In this document: positions 10,356 to 20,142 of the stretch, in pieces
Layout: each line of letters opens with the position of its first letter
How positions within the stretch are numbered: position 1 is the first letter of the stretch
NCBI RefSeq assembly: GCF_029689945.1
Contig: NZ_CP121451.1
Location: 62,001 to 126,000, forward strand
DNA length: 64,000 bases
DNA from: Paenibacillus amylolyticus
Lineage (GTDB): Bacteria; Bacillota; Bacilli; Paenibacillales; Paenibacillaceae
Direction of reading: 5' to 3'
The notes under the pieces: generated by a model
Database searches by the model: none
What the model was told of the DNA's origin: nothing
Seen by the model: the letters and a program-made list of their open reading frames with translations, nothing else
Translations under genes and position numbers: made by a program

Positions 10356-11123
10356 ATGACGCATACAACGGATACAGAACACAAAACCATTGAAGAGCTC
10401 TCCCTTAACCACTGGCAGCCCTTGTCTACCTTACTATATGATGGCTGGGTACTGCGTTTTGCCAAAGGATATACCAAACGTGCCAACTCCGTTCAACCTA
10501 TCCACTACTCGACGCTGGATGTGCATGAAAAGATTGAGGAATGTGAGCGCATCTATGCTTCCAATCAGTTAAGTACCATATTTAAAATCACGCCGTTTGT
10601 TCAGCCAGATCATCTCGACCAGCTTTTGCAAGACAAAAGGTATGCTATTGTGGATCTGACCCGTATTCAGACTCGGAGTCTGGATAATATTAAAGAACCT
10701 GTGCACCAAGCTGTACAGATTGACGAACAGTTGACCACAGCGTGGCTGGATCACTTTTGCCGATTGAACAAGGTGAATGATCTGCAACGGGAAACGACGG
10801 AACTTATGTTGAACAATATTCGCACAAAGGCAGGTTTCATCTCGCTGATGATGGACGGCCAAGTCGTCGCTTGTGGATTTGGTGTCATCGAACGTGGCTA
10901 TATTGGATTATTTGACATCATTACAGACGCTAATTTTCGGAATCAGGGACTTGCTGAACAGTTGATTCTTCACCTCCTGCATTGGGCCAAAAAGAATGGT
11001 GCTACGTCCAGTTATCTGCAAGTTGTTGCGAATAATGCACCTGCATTAAAGCTCTACGCCAAGCTGGGTTATTCGGAGATCTATAGTTATTGGTATCGAG
11101 TTAAAGAATGGAGTGAGTCCTGA
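10356..11123 (+). CDS. GNAT family N-acetyltransferase
   Basis: A 255-residue protein with a C-terminal GNAT domain. The acetyl-CoA loop region reads NFRNQGLAEQLILHLL near residues 195-210 and is followed by YLQVVANNAPALKLYAKLGY, the classic beta5-helix4 signature. The N-terminal half, beginning with a paired tryptophan segment (NHWQP..YDGWVLRFA), is typical of a group common in Paenibacillus with unknown acceptor. ATG at 10356 has GGAGG six bases upstream; an in-frame TTG at 10350 is too close to it. The gene is divergent from the YgjP-like gene across the repeat. Confidence 0.85.
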   Translation: MTHTTDTEHKTIEELSLNHWQPLSTLLYDGWVLRFAKGYTKRANSVQPIHYSTLDVHEKIEECERIYASNQLSTIFKITPFVQPDHLDQLLQDKRYAIVDLTRIQTRSLDNIKEPVHQAVQIDEQLTTAWLDHFCRLNKVNDLQRETTELMLNNIRTKAGFISLMMDGQVVACGFGVIERGYIGLFDIITDANFRNQGLAEQLILHLLHWAKKNGATSSYLQVVANNAPALKLYAKLGYSEIYSYWYRVKEWSES

Positions 11124-11138
11124 TCAAGTTAAAAGCAA

Positions 11139-11172
11139 AAACTGCCCTTCCCCTATGAAGGAAAGGCAGTTT
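11139..11172 (+). terminator. Rho-independent terminator
   Basis: The stem AAACTGCC / GGCAGTTT, with additional pairing of CTTCC against GGAAAG, lies just downstream of the GNAT stop codon. It sits between two convergent genes. Confidence 0.6.
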
Positions 11173-11236
11173 ATAATTTGTCTTCGTAATTGTTCGGAAA
11201 CACTTCACACTGTTCAGCAGTTCTCCGTACTCTTTT

Positions 11237-13615
11237 TTACACTGGCAGCTTCACCAGCACCTCATAATTCACGCCGGCTTGGATATTCTTGATGATGTCA
11301 CCATCGATCCGTTCACCGTCAACATACACTTCAATCGTTTGGACAGTTGCATCCTTCTTCATGTTTACGTTCAGCTCAGCGCCACGGAACAACCGCGTAA
11401 CCGCTGCCTCGTTCCAATCGGCAGGAAGTTGCGGACGAACCTGAAGCCCTTGTGGGTGACCTTGCAGGCCAAACAATCCATCGATCAGGCAACGATACAC
11501 CCAAGGTACTGTGCCCGTGTTGAACAGATGACTGGAGCGCCCGGCTGTACGTGGGAATTGACGATAAGCTCCGCGATAATAATTCGGGATAAATACGGGG
11601 AGTTGACCCCGTTGGAGAATATCCTCGGCATCGGGCCCCGGAATCATTTTACGCAGCAGACGATACGCTTTCTCCTTCTCACCCACCAGATACAACGCAT
11701 AGATATAGAAGGCCGCCGCATGGTTGTAGACTGCTCCGTTCTCTGCACTTCCGGGATGCTTCTGCGTGACACGGCCTACATCCTCCCGCATCGCCGTGAA
11801 GGACGGCGCGAGCTTCTCGACACCGTATGGCGTCTCCAATTGCTCTTCTACCGCGCGAATTAACTTCTCCTGTTTCTCCTGATCCGCAGCACCACTCATG
11901 AGTGCCCAGCTCTGAGGATTGATATAGATGCGCCCTTCCACGTCTTTACTTACGCCAAATACTACGTTATCATCCGTAATGCCTCGGGCGTACCAGTCCC
12001 CATCCCACAGGTACTCATTCGCTACCACATTCGTCTGATTGGCTTCCTGACGGAATTCCGCTGCAGCCTCGTCATGTCCTGCCTGCTGAGCAAGATCTGC
12101 CCACACATTAAAAGCATATGCCGTCGCAATGGTCAGCCAGCCGGATACGCCTTTGCCTTTGTATCCCACCATGTTCATCGGATCACACCAGTCACCCTGA
12201 TTGATATAGTTCAACCCGCGCGCATCCCGCTCATGGATCAACCAGCGCATCGCGAGATTCATATGTTCCAGTACAGAAACCTTCTGCTCACTATCTGTAA
12301 AAGGAACCTGTTCCTCCAGAATGCTATAGTCATTGGTTTCATCCAGATAGGTCTTCAGACAGACCGGAAGCCAGATACAGTGATCGGTATGAGGAATCTG
12401 GTTAATATATTTCAATTCTGCATCCGGGTGCAAAATAATTCCGTCCGGCATGGCGCCGCTAATATGCTGTTGTGACAATGCAGTCAGAAACGCAGACCCG
12501 CGCAACCTGCGGTTGAATGTAACTCATCCCCATATTATCCTGCAGATAATTCCGGGTCTGTGGATCGGTCGAGAGACGGTTTGTTTTCCCGTGATAATAC
12601 ATCTGACGAGGCAGCCAGTGATTCACGACATTATTCAGCCAGCCATCCGGTGTCTGGATCTGGATGTTCCCCTGCCCTTCGGCAACATAAGCCGCATATT
12701 CCTGCTCGGCAGCCGTATAACCATCCTGTCCTTCCTCATTCTGCTTCACAAAATAATGCTGACGGATGCCCTCAATCTCTGCCTCATCATGAGCCGCTCC
12801 AAAGATAAATCGATACGCCTGCTCAGCACCCGCCTCCAGCTCTACTCTGTATTGCAATACAGCTACAGGGGTCTCATAGCGTGCATCTCCACCAGCAAGG
12901 ATATCCGACTGAAGCGCGGAGGGATTATGAAGTCCACCTTCGCCTTCAAAGCTCTCCTGATTCACTTCCCAGGCGGTCGGTTGGTGATCAGCAAGCAAAT
13001 AGGTTTTGTCGCTGTAGGTTTTGATTTTGCTATAATCCTGATATTTCTGATACGGCGTAATCGCCGAACAGACAATGCCCTGCACATCTTCCACATATGA
13101 ACCGGACTGGTTCATCCAGGACATATAGCCGACCGTATAATACGGGTAGATACTCAGCTTGCGTTTCTCGAAGACAGATTGGTTACCTTCACACGCCACA
13201 GCTCCATCACATCTTCCTTCGGCAGACGCAGGGACATCTCGACGCATATGTCGTCCTGAATCACTTTCCAGTGAATATCATGTTTACCCACAGCGAACGT
13301 ATAACTATCCGCCTGCTTGCGAACCGGTTCATACGGCGCGGAGAAGATCTCCCCACTTTCTTCATCTTTAATGTAGACAAACCGTCCCGGATGATGGGCA
13401 TAGTACGGTTGCTCCGGTTGCATGAACGTCTTCGCTTCCAGGTTAGGGGCATACGAATATTTGGCAGGTTCGGGCTGCATGAATTGGGCCACAGCATATC
13501 CTCGGCAATTCACATGAATCATCATCTTCTCATTCCAAAGAAATCCGGATGCCTTCGGTAAACTGGTCGGGCTTGTTAGTTCGACATACTGATTATCTTC
13601 CGTTGCTTTAATCAT
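11237..13615 (-). pseudogene. GH94-type glycoside phosphorylase-like enzyme, two frameshifts
   Basis: About 793 residues when repaired. The N-terminal beta-sandwich (carbohydrate-binding, residues 1-280) includes YYTVGYMSW. The C-terminal (alpha/alpha)6 barrel contains QDNMGMSYIQPQVA, MPDGIILH and GDWCDPMN; the first Asp of the last motif corresponds to the family's general acid. Such enzymes cleave beta-glucosidic or chitobiose-like bonds with phosphate in the cytosol; the exact sugar cannot be told. Frame breaks lie near 13167 (one G missing, VTNLSSEKRKLS) and near 12501 (one G too many, PQVARSAFLTAL). ATG at 13615 follows GAGG. The promoter contains a TTGTATACAA dyad and a CcpA-like site, so sugar control is likely. 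Confidence 0.75.
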
Positions 13616-13671
13616 CACTGAACCTCGCTTTCAGATTATGGGGTTACAAGACAGAAAACGTTTTAGATAAC

Positions 13672-13712
13672 TTGTATACAACTTGGTCCATTATAACACG
13701 AGAACGCTTACA
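13672..13712 (-). promoter_or_regulatory. Promoter with GntR-type dyad and CcpA-like site
   Basis: On the minus strand a perfect -10 (TATAAT, 13690-13695) stands upstream of the GH94-like gene. The spacer side carries TGTAAGCGTTCTCG (13699-13712), which matches the catabolite-responsive element consensus except at the last base. A perfect 10-bp palindrome TTGTATACAA (13672-13681) lies where transcription would begin; this is the usual shape of a GntR-family operator. The regulator is not encoded in the window. Confidence 0.5.
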
Positions 13713-13727
13713 GAAAATCAAAAACTA

Positions 13728-13752
13728 AAAAAGAGCTGAAAAGATTCAGCTC
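13728..13752 (-). terminator. Rho-independent terminator overlapping the SnoaL-like stop codon
   Basis: GAGCTGAA / TTCAGCTC closes a 4-base loop. On the minus strand it is followed by TTTTTT. The right arm lies inside the last codons of the SnoaL-like gene. Confidence 0.75.
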
Positions 13753-14165
13753 CGATTCCGTTCCAATTGTTTCTCAATGCCCAACCTGTCGATCTGAATC
13801 CAATATTCTGCAATACGTTCGTTTGCCACCCGGTATACCGCACTCGCAATTTCAATTACTGGCAAGTTCGTTGGGGTATATCCGTCCACGTCTCCGACAT
13901 GGGTGCCGGTTTGTCTCCAGCGCACGTACACTTTATCCCCTTGTGTCAGCAACTCCTGGATTTCAAGTGAAAACTCCCCGTAAGCTTCGATCATCTCCCG
14001 CACATGATCCGCATAATCGGAAGGCGTTCGGGTCACCGTGACCTCTTCTTCGGATATCACTTGATGGGCCAGTACCTGTTCCGCCATTACACTGCTTGCA
14101 TAATCCGGATTCCGGCCTGATCGAACCTCTTCAAAAAAGGATCTGACAATCTGTTCTGCTGTCAT
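13746..14165 (-). CDS. SnoaL-like / NTF2-fold polyketide cyclase-type protein
   Basis: A 139-residue protein of the SnoaL-like ester cyclase family. It has the usual N-terminal helix (IVRSFFEEVRSGRNPDYA), a His in VLAHQVI, the central strand VYVRWRQTGTHVGDVDGYTPT and the closing strand IAEYWIQIDRLGIEKQL. Family members are small, cone-shaped barrels with diverse or unknown substrates; in Bacillales most are not tied to polyketides. ATG at 14165 has GGAG eight bases upstream; an in-frame GTG at 14174 would touch that site. It is a single-gene unit ending in its own terminator. Confidence 0.8.
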   Translation of the reverse strand: MTAEQIVRSFFEEVRSGRNPDYASSVMAEQVLAHQVISEEEVTVTRTPSDYADHVREMIEAYGEFSLEIQELLTQGDKVYVRWRQTGTHVGDVDGYTPTNLPVIEIASAVYRVANERIAEYWIQIDRLGIEKQLERNRS

Positions 14166-14334
14166 CTGAGCCACTCCAGTCTATTGAAATATTCCGCATA
14201 TATATACATATGTAGTGATTCTTGTATTTTAACATGGAACACACGCGACGGAATTACATCTGTTCTATTGTTCTACAGGACGTCCCATCCTGGACCCGAA
14301 ACCAGAGCAGAAATAACTTCATTATTATTACGCC

Positions 14335-14372
14335 AAAATCCCCTTTGCTTTCTCACAAGCAAAGGGGATTTT
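14335..14372 (-). terminator. Strong bidirectional terminator
   Basis: A perfect 16-bp stem AAAATCCCCTTTGCTT / AAGCAAAGGGGATTTT has a 6-base loop. It lies 22 bases after the stop of the BtrH-like gene. Confidence 0.9.
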
Positions 14373-14393
14373 GTTGTCTGGTATTGGATGGCT

Positions 14394-15389
14394 TCAAACC
14401 AGTGATTCAACCTGCTGCAATCTGGTCATAAAAGAGGAAATAAACGCTTTCTCTTTTGTGAGATTCTCTTGCAATCTCGCACTTATTTTACGAAGTGTAT
14501 TGGTATCACGCGTTATATTGTATTTGAGAACAATATTTCTCAATTTAAAATAGTCCTGTTTCAAACTGGTGCTTAGTTCCAAAAAGGTTGCATCTGGCTC
14601 AATGATTGATTTCTCCATTAAATAAGATAAACGCAATTCCATAAGCAGCTTATGTTCATATAAGAGATGAAAGACTCGTGAATCCAATTCTTCTCCAACG
14701 AGGGCCGCCTGCTCAATATCGGTAAAGATGCGTTGAATGGCTTGCATGCCAAAATCGTATGTCTGATCTCTCACTAAGTCATAGGTCTCGCTTGAGTTAA
14801 GGTAGTTGCCCATCGCTGTGATCATCTGCTCCACATGAATGGCATAATTGATATTCGGGATAGGCTTGAGAAATCTAACCTCTGTCCAAAAACTATACTC
14901 ATTAGACATGGTCCAGTAGCCCTTCTCAAGTTCATCCAGACTACATACGGTTTGAATGAATTTACCATCGCTTAGATTATCCGCAATGTATATCACATTT
15001 TGATCCAGATCATACCCGTACACCAATAATTCATGCATGAGATGTTCTTTTTGATAATAGTCTGTACATTCAAGATAGTATCGATCTGCATAAATATATA
15101 GGTAATATCCCATATCTATCGCTTCTGTAATCACTTGCTTCAGTGATGTTCCCCATTTGCTAATTACAATTTCTTGTGGCAGGTTGTAAAATGAGATTCC
15201 CGGACAAGTGCTTAGCAGAAACTGATGAGAGTCAAACGAGAAAATACCCCATCCATGTGCATACCTGATTTGTATAAAGTTATTGAAAATCCATGGCCAT
15301 AAATCTTCGTGCATAACGGATGTTAATGTCCCATAGGATGTGTACGTGCTTATGACAGGGTCACCTAGTTTAAGTACATTCTTAGCCAT
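14394..15389 (-). CDS. BtrH-like protein (C39-peptidase-like N-terminal domain)
   Basis: A 331-residue soluble protein. The first two-thirds look like the BtrH N-terminal domain, a papain/C39-like fold. Visible are a Tyr-rich strand YLYIYADRYYLE, the segment KEHLMHELLVYGYD with its His, and YIADNLSDGKF. The C-terminal third is helical. In butirosin biosynthesis BtrH transfers an acyl side chain from a carrier protein; related proteins occur singly in many Paenibacillus genomes, often near peptide synthetases. Here it is monocistronic, about 11 kb from the NRPS. ATG at 15389 follows AAGGAGG by nine bases. The family call is moderate, and a catalytic Cys could not be fixed. Confidence 0.55.
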   Translation of the reverse strand: MAKNVLKLGDPVISTYTSYGTLTSVMHEDLWPWIFNNFIQIRYAHGWGIFSFDSHQFLLSTCPGISFYNLPQEIVISKWGTSLKQVITEAIDMGYYLYIYADRYYLECTDYYQKEHLMHELLVYGYDLDQNVIYIADNLSDGKFIQTVCSLDELEKGYWTMSNEYSFWTEVRFLKPIPNINYAIHVEQMITAMGNYLNSSETYDLVRDQTYDFGMQAIQRIFTDIEQAALVGEELDSRVFHLLYEHKLLMELRLSYLMEKSIIEPDATFLELSTSLKQDYFKLRNIVLKYNITRDTNTLRKISARLQENLTKEKAFISSFMTRLQQVESLV

Positions 15390-15574
15390 TACAGAATTCC
15401 TCCTTCGATTCCTAGGCATAGTGTATTGATCTGAACAGAATCATTGTATAAGCAGCGTACTCTCGGAGCTGGGAGCGAAGACCATGTTCTTGAATATATT
15501 ACCATGCAGTTTCCCCATTTTAAATAAGAACGCTTTCATAAATAAAAATATTTTATTTCTCTCATCTTAACGTC

Positions 15575-15615
15575 AAAAAGAGGATACCGGCCCCACTATG
15601 GAGACCGTATCCTCT
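15575..15615 (-). terminator. Rho-independent terminator of the SDR gene
   Basis: AGAGGATAC / GTATCCTCT, extended by CGG/CCG, is followed by TTTTT on the minus strand. It lies 40 bases past the SDR stop codon. Confidence 0.8.
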
Positions 15616-15654
15616 GATGACAAGATCGGATGAGATTGCCTAAAATGAGACGAT

Positions 15655-16557
15655 TTACGGACTAACCGTACCGCCATTCGCATTCAATGTTTCACCGCTC
15701 ACATAGCTGGATTCCTGGCTAGCCAGGAACACAAATGCCGGCGCCATCTCGGCAGGCTGTCCTGCACGACCCAGCGGTGTGTTGGAACCAAACTCAGCCA
15801 ATTTCTCAACGGGTTGTCCACCCACGACTTGCAGTGGTGTCCATACCGGTCCCGGTGCAACCACATTGACACGAATTCCTTTGCTCCCCACCTGTTGGGC
15901 GAGCGCTTTGCTGAACGTGTTAATCGCGGCCTTCGTTGTCGCATAATCCAGCAGGATTGGCGAAGGTTTGTATGCCTGAATCGATGATGTGTTGATAATG
16001 GAGCTGCCCGGTTTCATGTGTTTCACAGCTGCTTTGCAGAGCCAGAACATGGAATAGACATTTGTTTTGAACGTTGCATCGAATTGCTCGGTAGTCAGAT
16101 CTGCAATCTGCTCCACAAACTGCTGTTTACCTGCCACGTTAGCAAGGATATCAATCCCGCCAAGCTCTTTTACCGCAGATTCAATGAGCTCTTCACAGTA
16201 TTTTTCATCCTTCAGGTCACCTGGCATCGTGATGGCTTTGCGCCCGGCTTCCTCGATCAGCTTCACAACTTCCTGCGCATCTGCTTCCTCTTCCGGCAAA
16301 TATGCCAGAACGACATCTGCACCTTCCCGGGCAAACGCAATCGCTGCCGCACGGCCAATTCCGCTATCGGCTCCGGTCACAACCGCTTTGCGGCCTGTTA
16401 AACGTCCGCTGCCTTTATAACTTTTCTCACCCGCATCAGGAACAGGAGTCATCTCACGCTGAAGTCCCGGCTCATCCTGTTGCTGTTTCCACTCCGGTGT
16501 AGCCTTCGGATATTGCGTCGTTGGATCTTGCATGGTGTGCTGGTCTTGATTAGCCAT
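15655..16557 (-). CDS. SDR family oxidoreductase (YdaD/YhdF/YhxD-like)
   Basis: A 300-residue NAD(P)-dependent short-chain dehydrogenase. A hydrophilic N-terminal extension (about 45 residues, rich in Gln and Pro) marks the general-stress SDR group of Bacillus. The cofactor loop is [12 protein letters not shown], followed by NVAG, the catalytic Ser in [12 protein letters not shown], and YATTK with Tyr and Lys. It ends [14 protein letters not shown]. Cytosolic; the natural substrate is unknown. ATG at 16557 has GAGGAGG eight bases upstream; an in-frame TTG is too close. In Bacillus subtilis relatives belong to the SigB regulon, but no SigB promoter was recognised here. Confidence 0.9.
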   Translation of the reverse strand: MANQDQHTMQDPTTQYPKATPEWKQQQDEPGLQREMTPVPDAGEKSYKGSGRLTGRKAVVTGADSGIGRAAAIAFAREGADVVLAYLPEEEADAQEVVKLIEEAGRKAITMPGDLKDEKYCEELIESAVKELGGIDILANVAGKQQFVEQIADLTTEQFDATFKTNVYSMFWLCKAAVKHMKPGSSIINTSSIQAYKPSPILLDYATTKAAINTFSKALAQQVGSKGIRVNVVAPGPVWTPLQVVGGQPVEKLAEFGSNTPLGRAGQPAEMAPAFVFLASQESSYVSGETLNANGGTVSP

Positions 16558-16636
16558 GTTCAATTCCTCCTCGGATTAATTTACACCCTATAAATAGAAC
16601 GCGATGATTCTACACTGGTCACTACGCGATCAAAGT

Positions 16637-16760
16637 AACCTTCCGATCGCTGTTATCCACAGATTTTTTCTATCCCTAATTAACGGGAAATCCGGGGATA
16701 AAGGCGAACGTTTCACTTCTCCAGGTTTTCTCTGCCCTCTACGTTATTGTGTAGAAAATA
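16637..16760. repeat. Dispersed intergenic repeat, copy 2
   Basis: Second copy of the element at 10063-10228. It begins AACCTTCCGATCGCTGTTAT, has the middle block AAATCCGGGGATAAAGGCGA, and ends with a block starting CTTCTCCAGGTTTTCTCTGC. The internal inverted repeat TATCCACAGATTTTTT / GGAAATCCGGGGATA is kept. The differences between the copies largely preserve pairing, which suggests that structure matters. Confidence 0.7.
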
Positions 16761-17013
16761 AGTTCAATTTAAAGAGAGTGTGTAAATTTAAAGTTTATTT
16801 TTTATATTGTTTTCATAAAAGTTTCACTCTTTTCTTTGTAACCGAGATTGGTAAAATTTAAACTGGACCTGCCTCATTTTCGTTGGCAACTGTGATTTTG
16901 CAGATCAAAAAATGCACTCCCTGAATGACGCTGAATCACCCGCAGGTTCTCCAATCGTTTCAAGGAATGCATGGTTGAAAATACTTTATAAAATTTGACT
17001 CTGGAATACGAGA
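16761..17013. other. Gene-free region downstream of the permease
   Basis: No supported reading frame. A loose inverted pair (ATGCACTCCCTGA near 16911 and CAAGGAATGCAT near 16958) could act as a weak terminator for the permease. Otherwise nothing was recognised. Confidence 0.3.
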
Positions 17014-18389
17014 CTAACGATCTTCGCCGCCATCTATCCGTTGTCTTTTTCCAATACCAAATGCGAAATATCCTGCCACCACGATGGCCATGAACGTAGC
17101 TCCAACAATCAGGGGCAAGCGCGTATCCGGGTTAAACGCCATACCGATAATGACAAGGATCAGATACACAATAATGATGTAATTGCTGATCGGGAACCAT
17201 TTGGACTTGAAGTTATGATCCGCCATTTCGTTGCCCCAACGCTTTCTGAATCGGAACTGGCTGAACGCCAGTGCGAACCATGGAACCATACCTGGAAGGA
17301 CACTTGCACTATAGATGTACAGGAACAGCTTGGAGTCAGGCATCAGATAATTCAGTACAACCCCGATTAACAGCAAGGAGATCGTAATGACGATACTGTT
17401 GCGGGGAACCCCGCCTTTGGACAGCTTTTTGAAAAAGGCAGGTGCCTGCCCATTCTCAGCCAGCGTGTATAACATCCGTCCTGCACTGTAGATCCCGCTG
17501 TTGCATCCCGACATGGCCGCTGTGAGCACCACAAAGTTGATAATTCCGGCTGCAGCAACAATGCCAACTTTGGCAAAGGTGAGCACAAACGGACTGCCTG
17601 TCTCCCCTACTTCATTCCAAGGGTACAGGGTTACGATAACGAATATGGCACCAACGTAGAAAATAAGAATACGCCACACGATGTTTTTGATCGCTTTACG
17701 CAAAGTGTATTTCGGATTCTCCGCTTCACCTGCTGTAATACCGACCATTTCAACGCCCTGATACGCTGCCGTTACGATACAGAGCGCGAAGAGGAAACCC
17801 TTGATGCCTCCTGGGAAGAAGCCGCCATGACTGAACAGATTCTACAGACCAATCGCCTGCCCCCATTCCCCCATCCGAAGAAGATCAGACCTGTTCCGAT
17901 CACGATCATGGCTACAATAGCCGTCACTTTGATCATCGCAAACCAGAATTCAAATTCCCCATAGAACTTCACGGCCGCCAGATTCGCCGCCGCAATGATA
18001 AGCACCCGCAAGTGCCGGTAGCCACTGCGGAATGTCCGGGAACCAATACCCGACATAGATGCCAATCGCCGTCACTTCCGCCATACCCACTGTAACCCAC
18101 AGGAACCAGTAGCTCCAGGCGGTCAGGAATCCGGCAAGCGGACTAATATATTTGTGGGCAAATGTAGCAAACGAACCGGTTACCGGCTCCTGAATCAACA
18201 TTTCCCCATAATACGCATGACAAAAAAGATGATGATACCGGCCAGTAAATAGGCCAACAGCACGGATGGACCCGCCCATTTGATCGTACTCGCCGATCCC
18301 ATGAACAACCCAACGCCGATTGTACCTCCGAGTGCTATCAGTTCAACATGGCGGGGCTTTAGCCCTCTAGATAGTTGCTTTGATTCCAA
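17014..18389 (-). pseudogene. APC-family amino-acid permease, three frameshifts and an in-frame stop
   Basis: About 458 residues when repaired, with twelve membrane helices of the AAT group (GabP/RocC/YbxG-like). The N terminus reads [20 protein letters not shown], the classic first-helix signature. The permease would import an amino acid with protons. Breaks: near 18204 (one G missing, [11 protein letters not shown]), near 17990 (one G too many, [12 protein letters not shown]) and near 17865 (one G missing, GWGNGGQAIGL). Just after the last, a TAG at about 17845 replaces what is probably Trp before NLFSHGGFF. That stop is a substitution, not a homopolymer slip. TTG at 18389 has GGGGAG six bases upstream. 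Confidence 0.75.
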
Positions 18390-18748
18390 ACGATTCTCCC
18401 CTTTTCTGGTGTACAGCTTCCTGATGTAATTTTAAATTTTATATTCACATTAACGCAATGCAGAATTGCTTCACCAAATTGTACGAGATGTGCCGCAGAA
18501 ATACAACAAGGAATGTGAGGAAACGGATTCACTACACATATAGGTATAGGATAACCGCTTAATGAATATGGCAGACAACTGATTCAACAATTCATCGCAG
18601 CGTTGTGTAATACAGACTTCGTTTTTCCCTGACTCTACAGGGAGATCACTGGAACCCCTATGGACAGCTCACGTATTGTATCTTTGGGTCTTATGTGACT
18701 TGTCGTTATTGATCTGCTTGTATAAAATTGATAAATAGGAGGCTTTAC
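18390..18748. other. Gene-free stretch
   Basis: About 360 bases upstream of the permease, containing AT-rich promoter-like sequence. No reading frame with a ribosome binding site, repeat or strong hairpin was recognised. Confidence 0.3.
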
Positions 18749-18977
18749 ATGCCTGATTTCTTACTAGTCTTATTTTTGTTTAACCTCTCTCTCTGCTCTT
18801 TAGCTCGTATCAAACGATTACATTTTGGGTGCTGGATATCTTTTTATCATACATACCGTATTGCACTTCTTTTTCGAGAAGCACCCTCACAATGAATTTA
18901 AAAATGGATTCTCCAGATCATTCATATATCCTATGGGAATAATTGCTTTAATTCATTTGATATTCCTAATCATCTAA
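18749..18977 (+). pseudogene. Small two-to-three-helix membrane protein, frameshifted
   Basis: TAGGAGG lies seven bases before ATG at 18749 (MPDFLLVLFLFNLS...). The opening frame stops after 48 codons. From about 18815 another frame continues as a plausible membrane protein, YILGAGYLFIIHTVLHFFF, later FIYPMGIIALIHLIFLII, and ends at 18977. Joined, these give about 75 residues of mostly hydrophobic helices with His residues at the helix ends. Because the ribosome binding site is excellent and both frames read as membrane segments, one frameshifted gene is likely. No family was recognised. Confidence 0.4.
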
Positions 18978-19040
18978 TCTCTTAACAACGGCGGGATGAA
19001 AGACTGACAATGATATTTTCTTAAAATGGAGGTAAGCCCT

Positions 19041-20033
19041 ATGCAACAACCTCATGCAGAACGAGTTAAATTATTCGTTTCCAACACTCAGATCATCAAG
19101 AAGTCGTTCAAATGGCAACATGGAATGATTCACCGTCTGGCCGCCTTGCTCTATGCAGCGGAGAATAAAGTTGCTGATGCAGAAGCTATTCGCCAAAGCC
19201 AAGAGTTGATCAAACAAAACACAAAACTTTTCTCTGCATTCAGAGGTAATTCTGCTGTTAGCGTTGCTACCATGCTCTCCCTTACAACGGATGAGAACAC
19301 AAAGCTGGCAGATACCCTGCATGTCTATGATCTGATGAAAGAGATCAAATTCCGCACCTCGGATTATCTCGTTATTGCCGCCTATCAGATCGCAACTCAG
19401 GTATCACCCGATCAGTTTCAACCTACGGTGGAGCGAGCCAAATCATTTTATGACGGTATGAAAGCACAGCATCGCTTCCTTACTGGGCAGGATGACTACA
19501 TTTTCGCTGCCATGTTAGCCCTTTCCGATCTCGACGTGCATACTGGTGTGGCACGAATGGAACAACTCTATGGGGAATTAAAACCAGAGTTCTCTTCCAG
19601 AAACAGTGTGCAGGCGTTAACACATATACTGGTTCTTGGAGAGGATACCCCGGATGCAGGGACTCGTGTGATTGCCTTAAATGAAGCTTTTCGTCAAAGG
19701 GATCTCCGAATGGATAAAACGTATACATTACCCTCTCTCGGGTTACTTTCTCTACTGCCTTCGGACAGAGACACATTAGTGGCTGAAGTCGCGGAAACAA
19801 ATGACTGGTTACGGACTCAAAAAGGCTTCGGTGCCTGGTCGATCGATAAACAGGAGTTGCTTCTGTTCTCATCCGCGTTGATAGCCATTCAATATGTAGA
19901 GAATCTGCGAAACGGTATGCTAACGACAGCGATCTCGACCAGCATCACGAATATTATTATCGCTCAACAAGCAGCTATGACCGCAGCTGCCGCAGCATCA
20001 GCTGCTGCCGCTTCTTCATCATCTTCCAACTAA
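19041..20033 (+). CDS. DUF4003 family protein
   Basis: A 330-residue, mainly helical cytosolic protein. Recognisable parts are the N-terminal HRLAALLYAAENK, FRGNSAVSVATMLSL, FLTGQDDYIFAAMLALS and GFGAWSIDKQELLLFSSAL, which together match DUF4003. It ends in a low-complexity Ala/Ser tail. The function of the family is unknown. The start was placed at ATG 19041 because the earlier in-frame ATG (19026) is itself part of the ribosome binding site ATGGAGG. It stands alone with its own terminator. Confidence 0.85.
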   Translation: MQQPHAERVKLFVSNTQIIKKSFKWQHGMIHRLAALLYAAENKVADAEAIRQSQELIKQNTKLFSAFRGNSAVSVATMLSLTTDENTKLADTLHVYDLMKEIKFRTSDYLVIAAYQIATQVSPDQFQPTVERAKSFYDGMKAQHRFLTGQDDYIFAAMLALSDLDVHTGVARMEQLYGELKPEFSSRNSVQALTHILVLGEDTPDAGTRVIALNEAFRQRDLRMDKTYTLPSLGLLSLLPSDRDTLVAEVAETNDWLRTQKGFGAWSIDKQELLLFSSALIAIQYVENLRNGMLTTAISTSITNIIIAQQAAMTAAAAASAAAASSSSSN

Positions 20034-20067
20034 CAAGGACCAGGTTGCCTTGAGTATGAGTTAAAAT

Positions 20068-20100
20068 AGACCCTCGAGTTTAAGTTCACTCGGAGGGTCT
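20068..20100 (+). terminator. Rho-independent terminator
   Basis: AGACCCTC-GAG pairs with CTC-GGAGGGTCT around a 10-base loop, between convergent genes. The plus-strand tail is short in T; the minus-strand side has TTTTAA. Confidence 0.65.
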
Positions 20101-20142
20101 TCATGCATTCACACCTGCACCTATATCATGTTCATCACTCGC

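Noticed and set aside
11237..13615. Three separate proteins in the GH94 region
   Set aside because: Overlapping frames join into one GH94-length protein after two single-base corrections.
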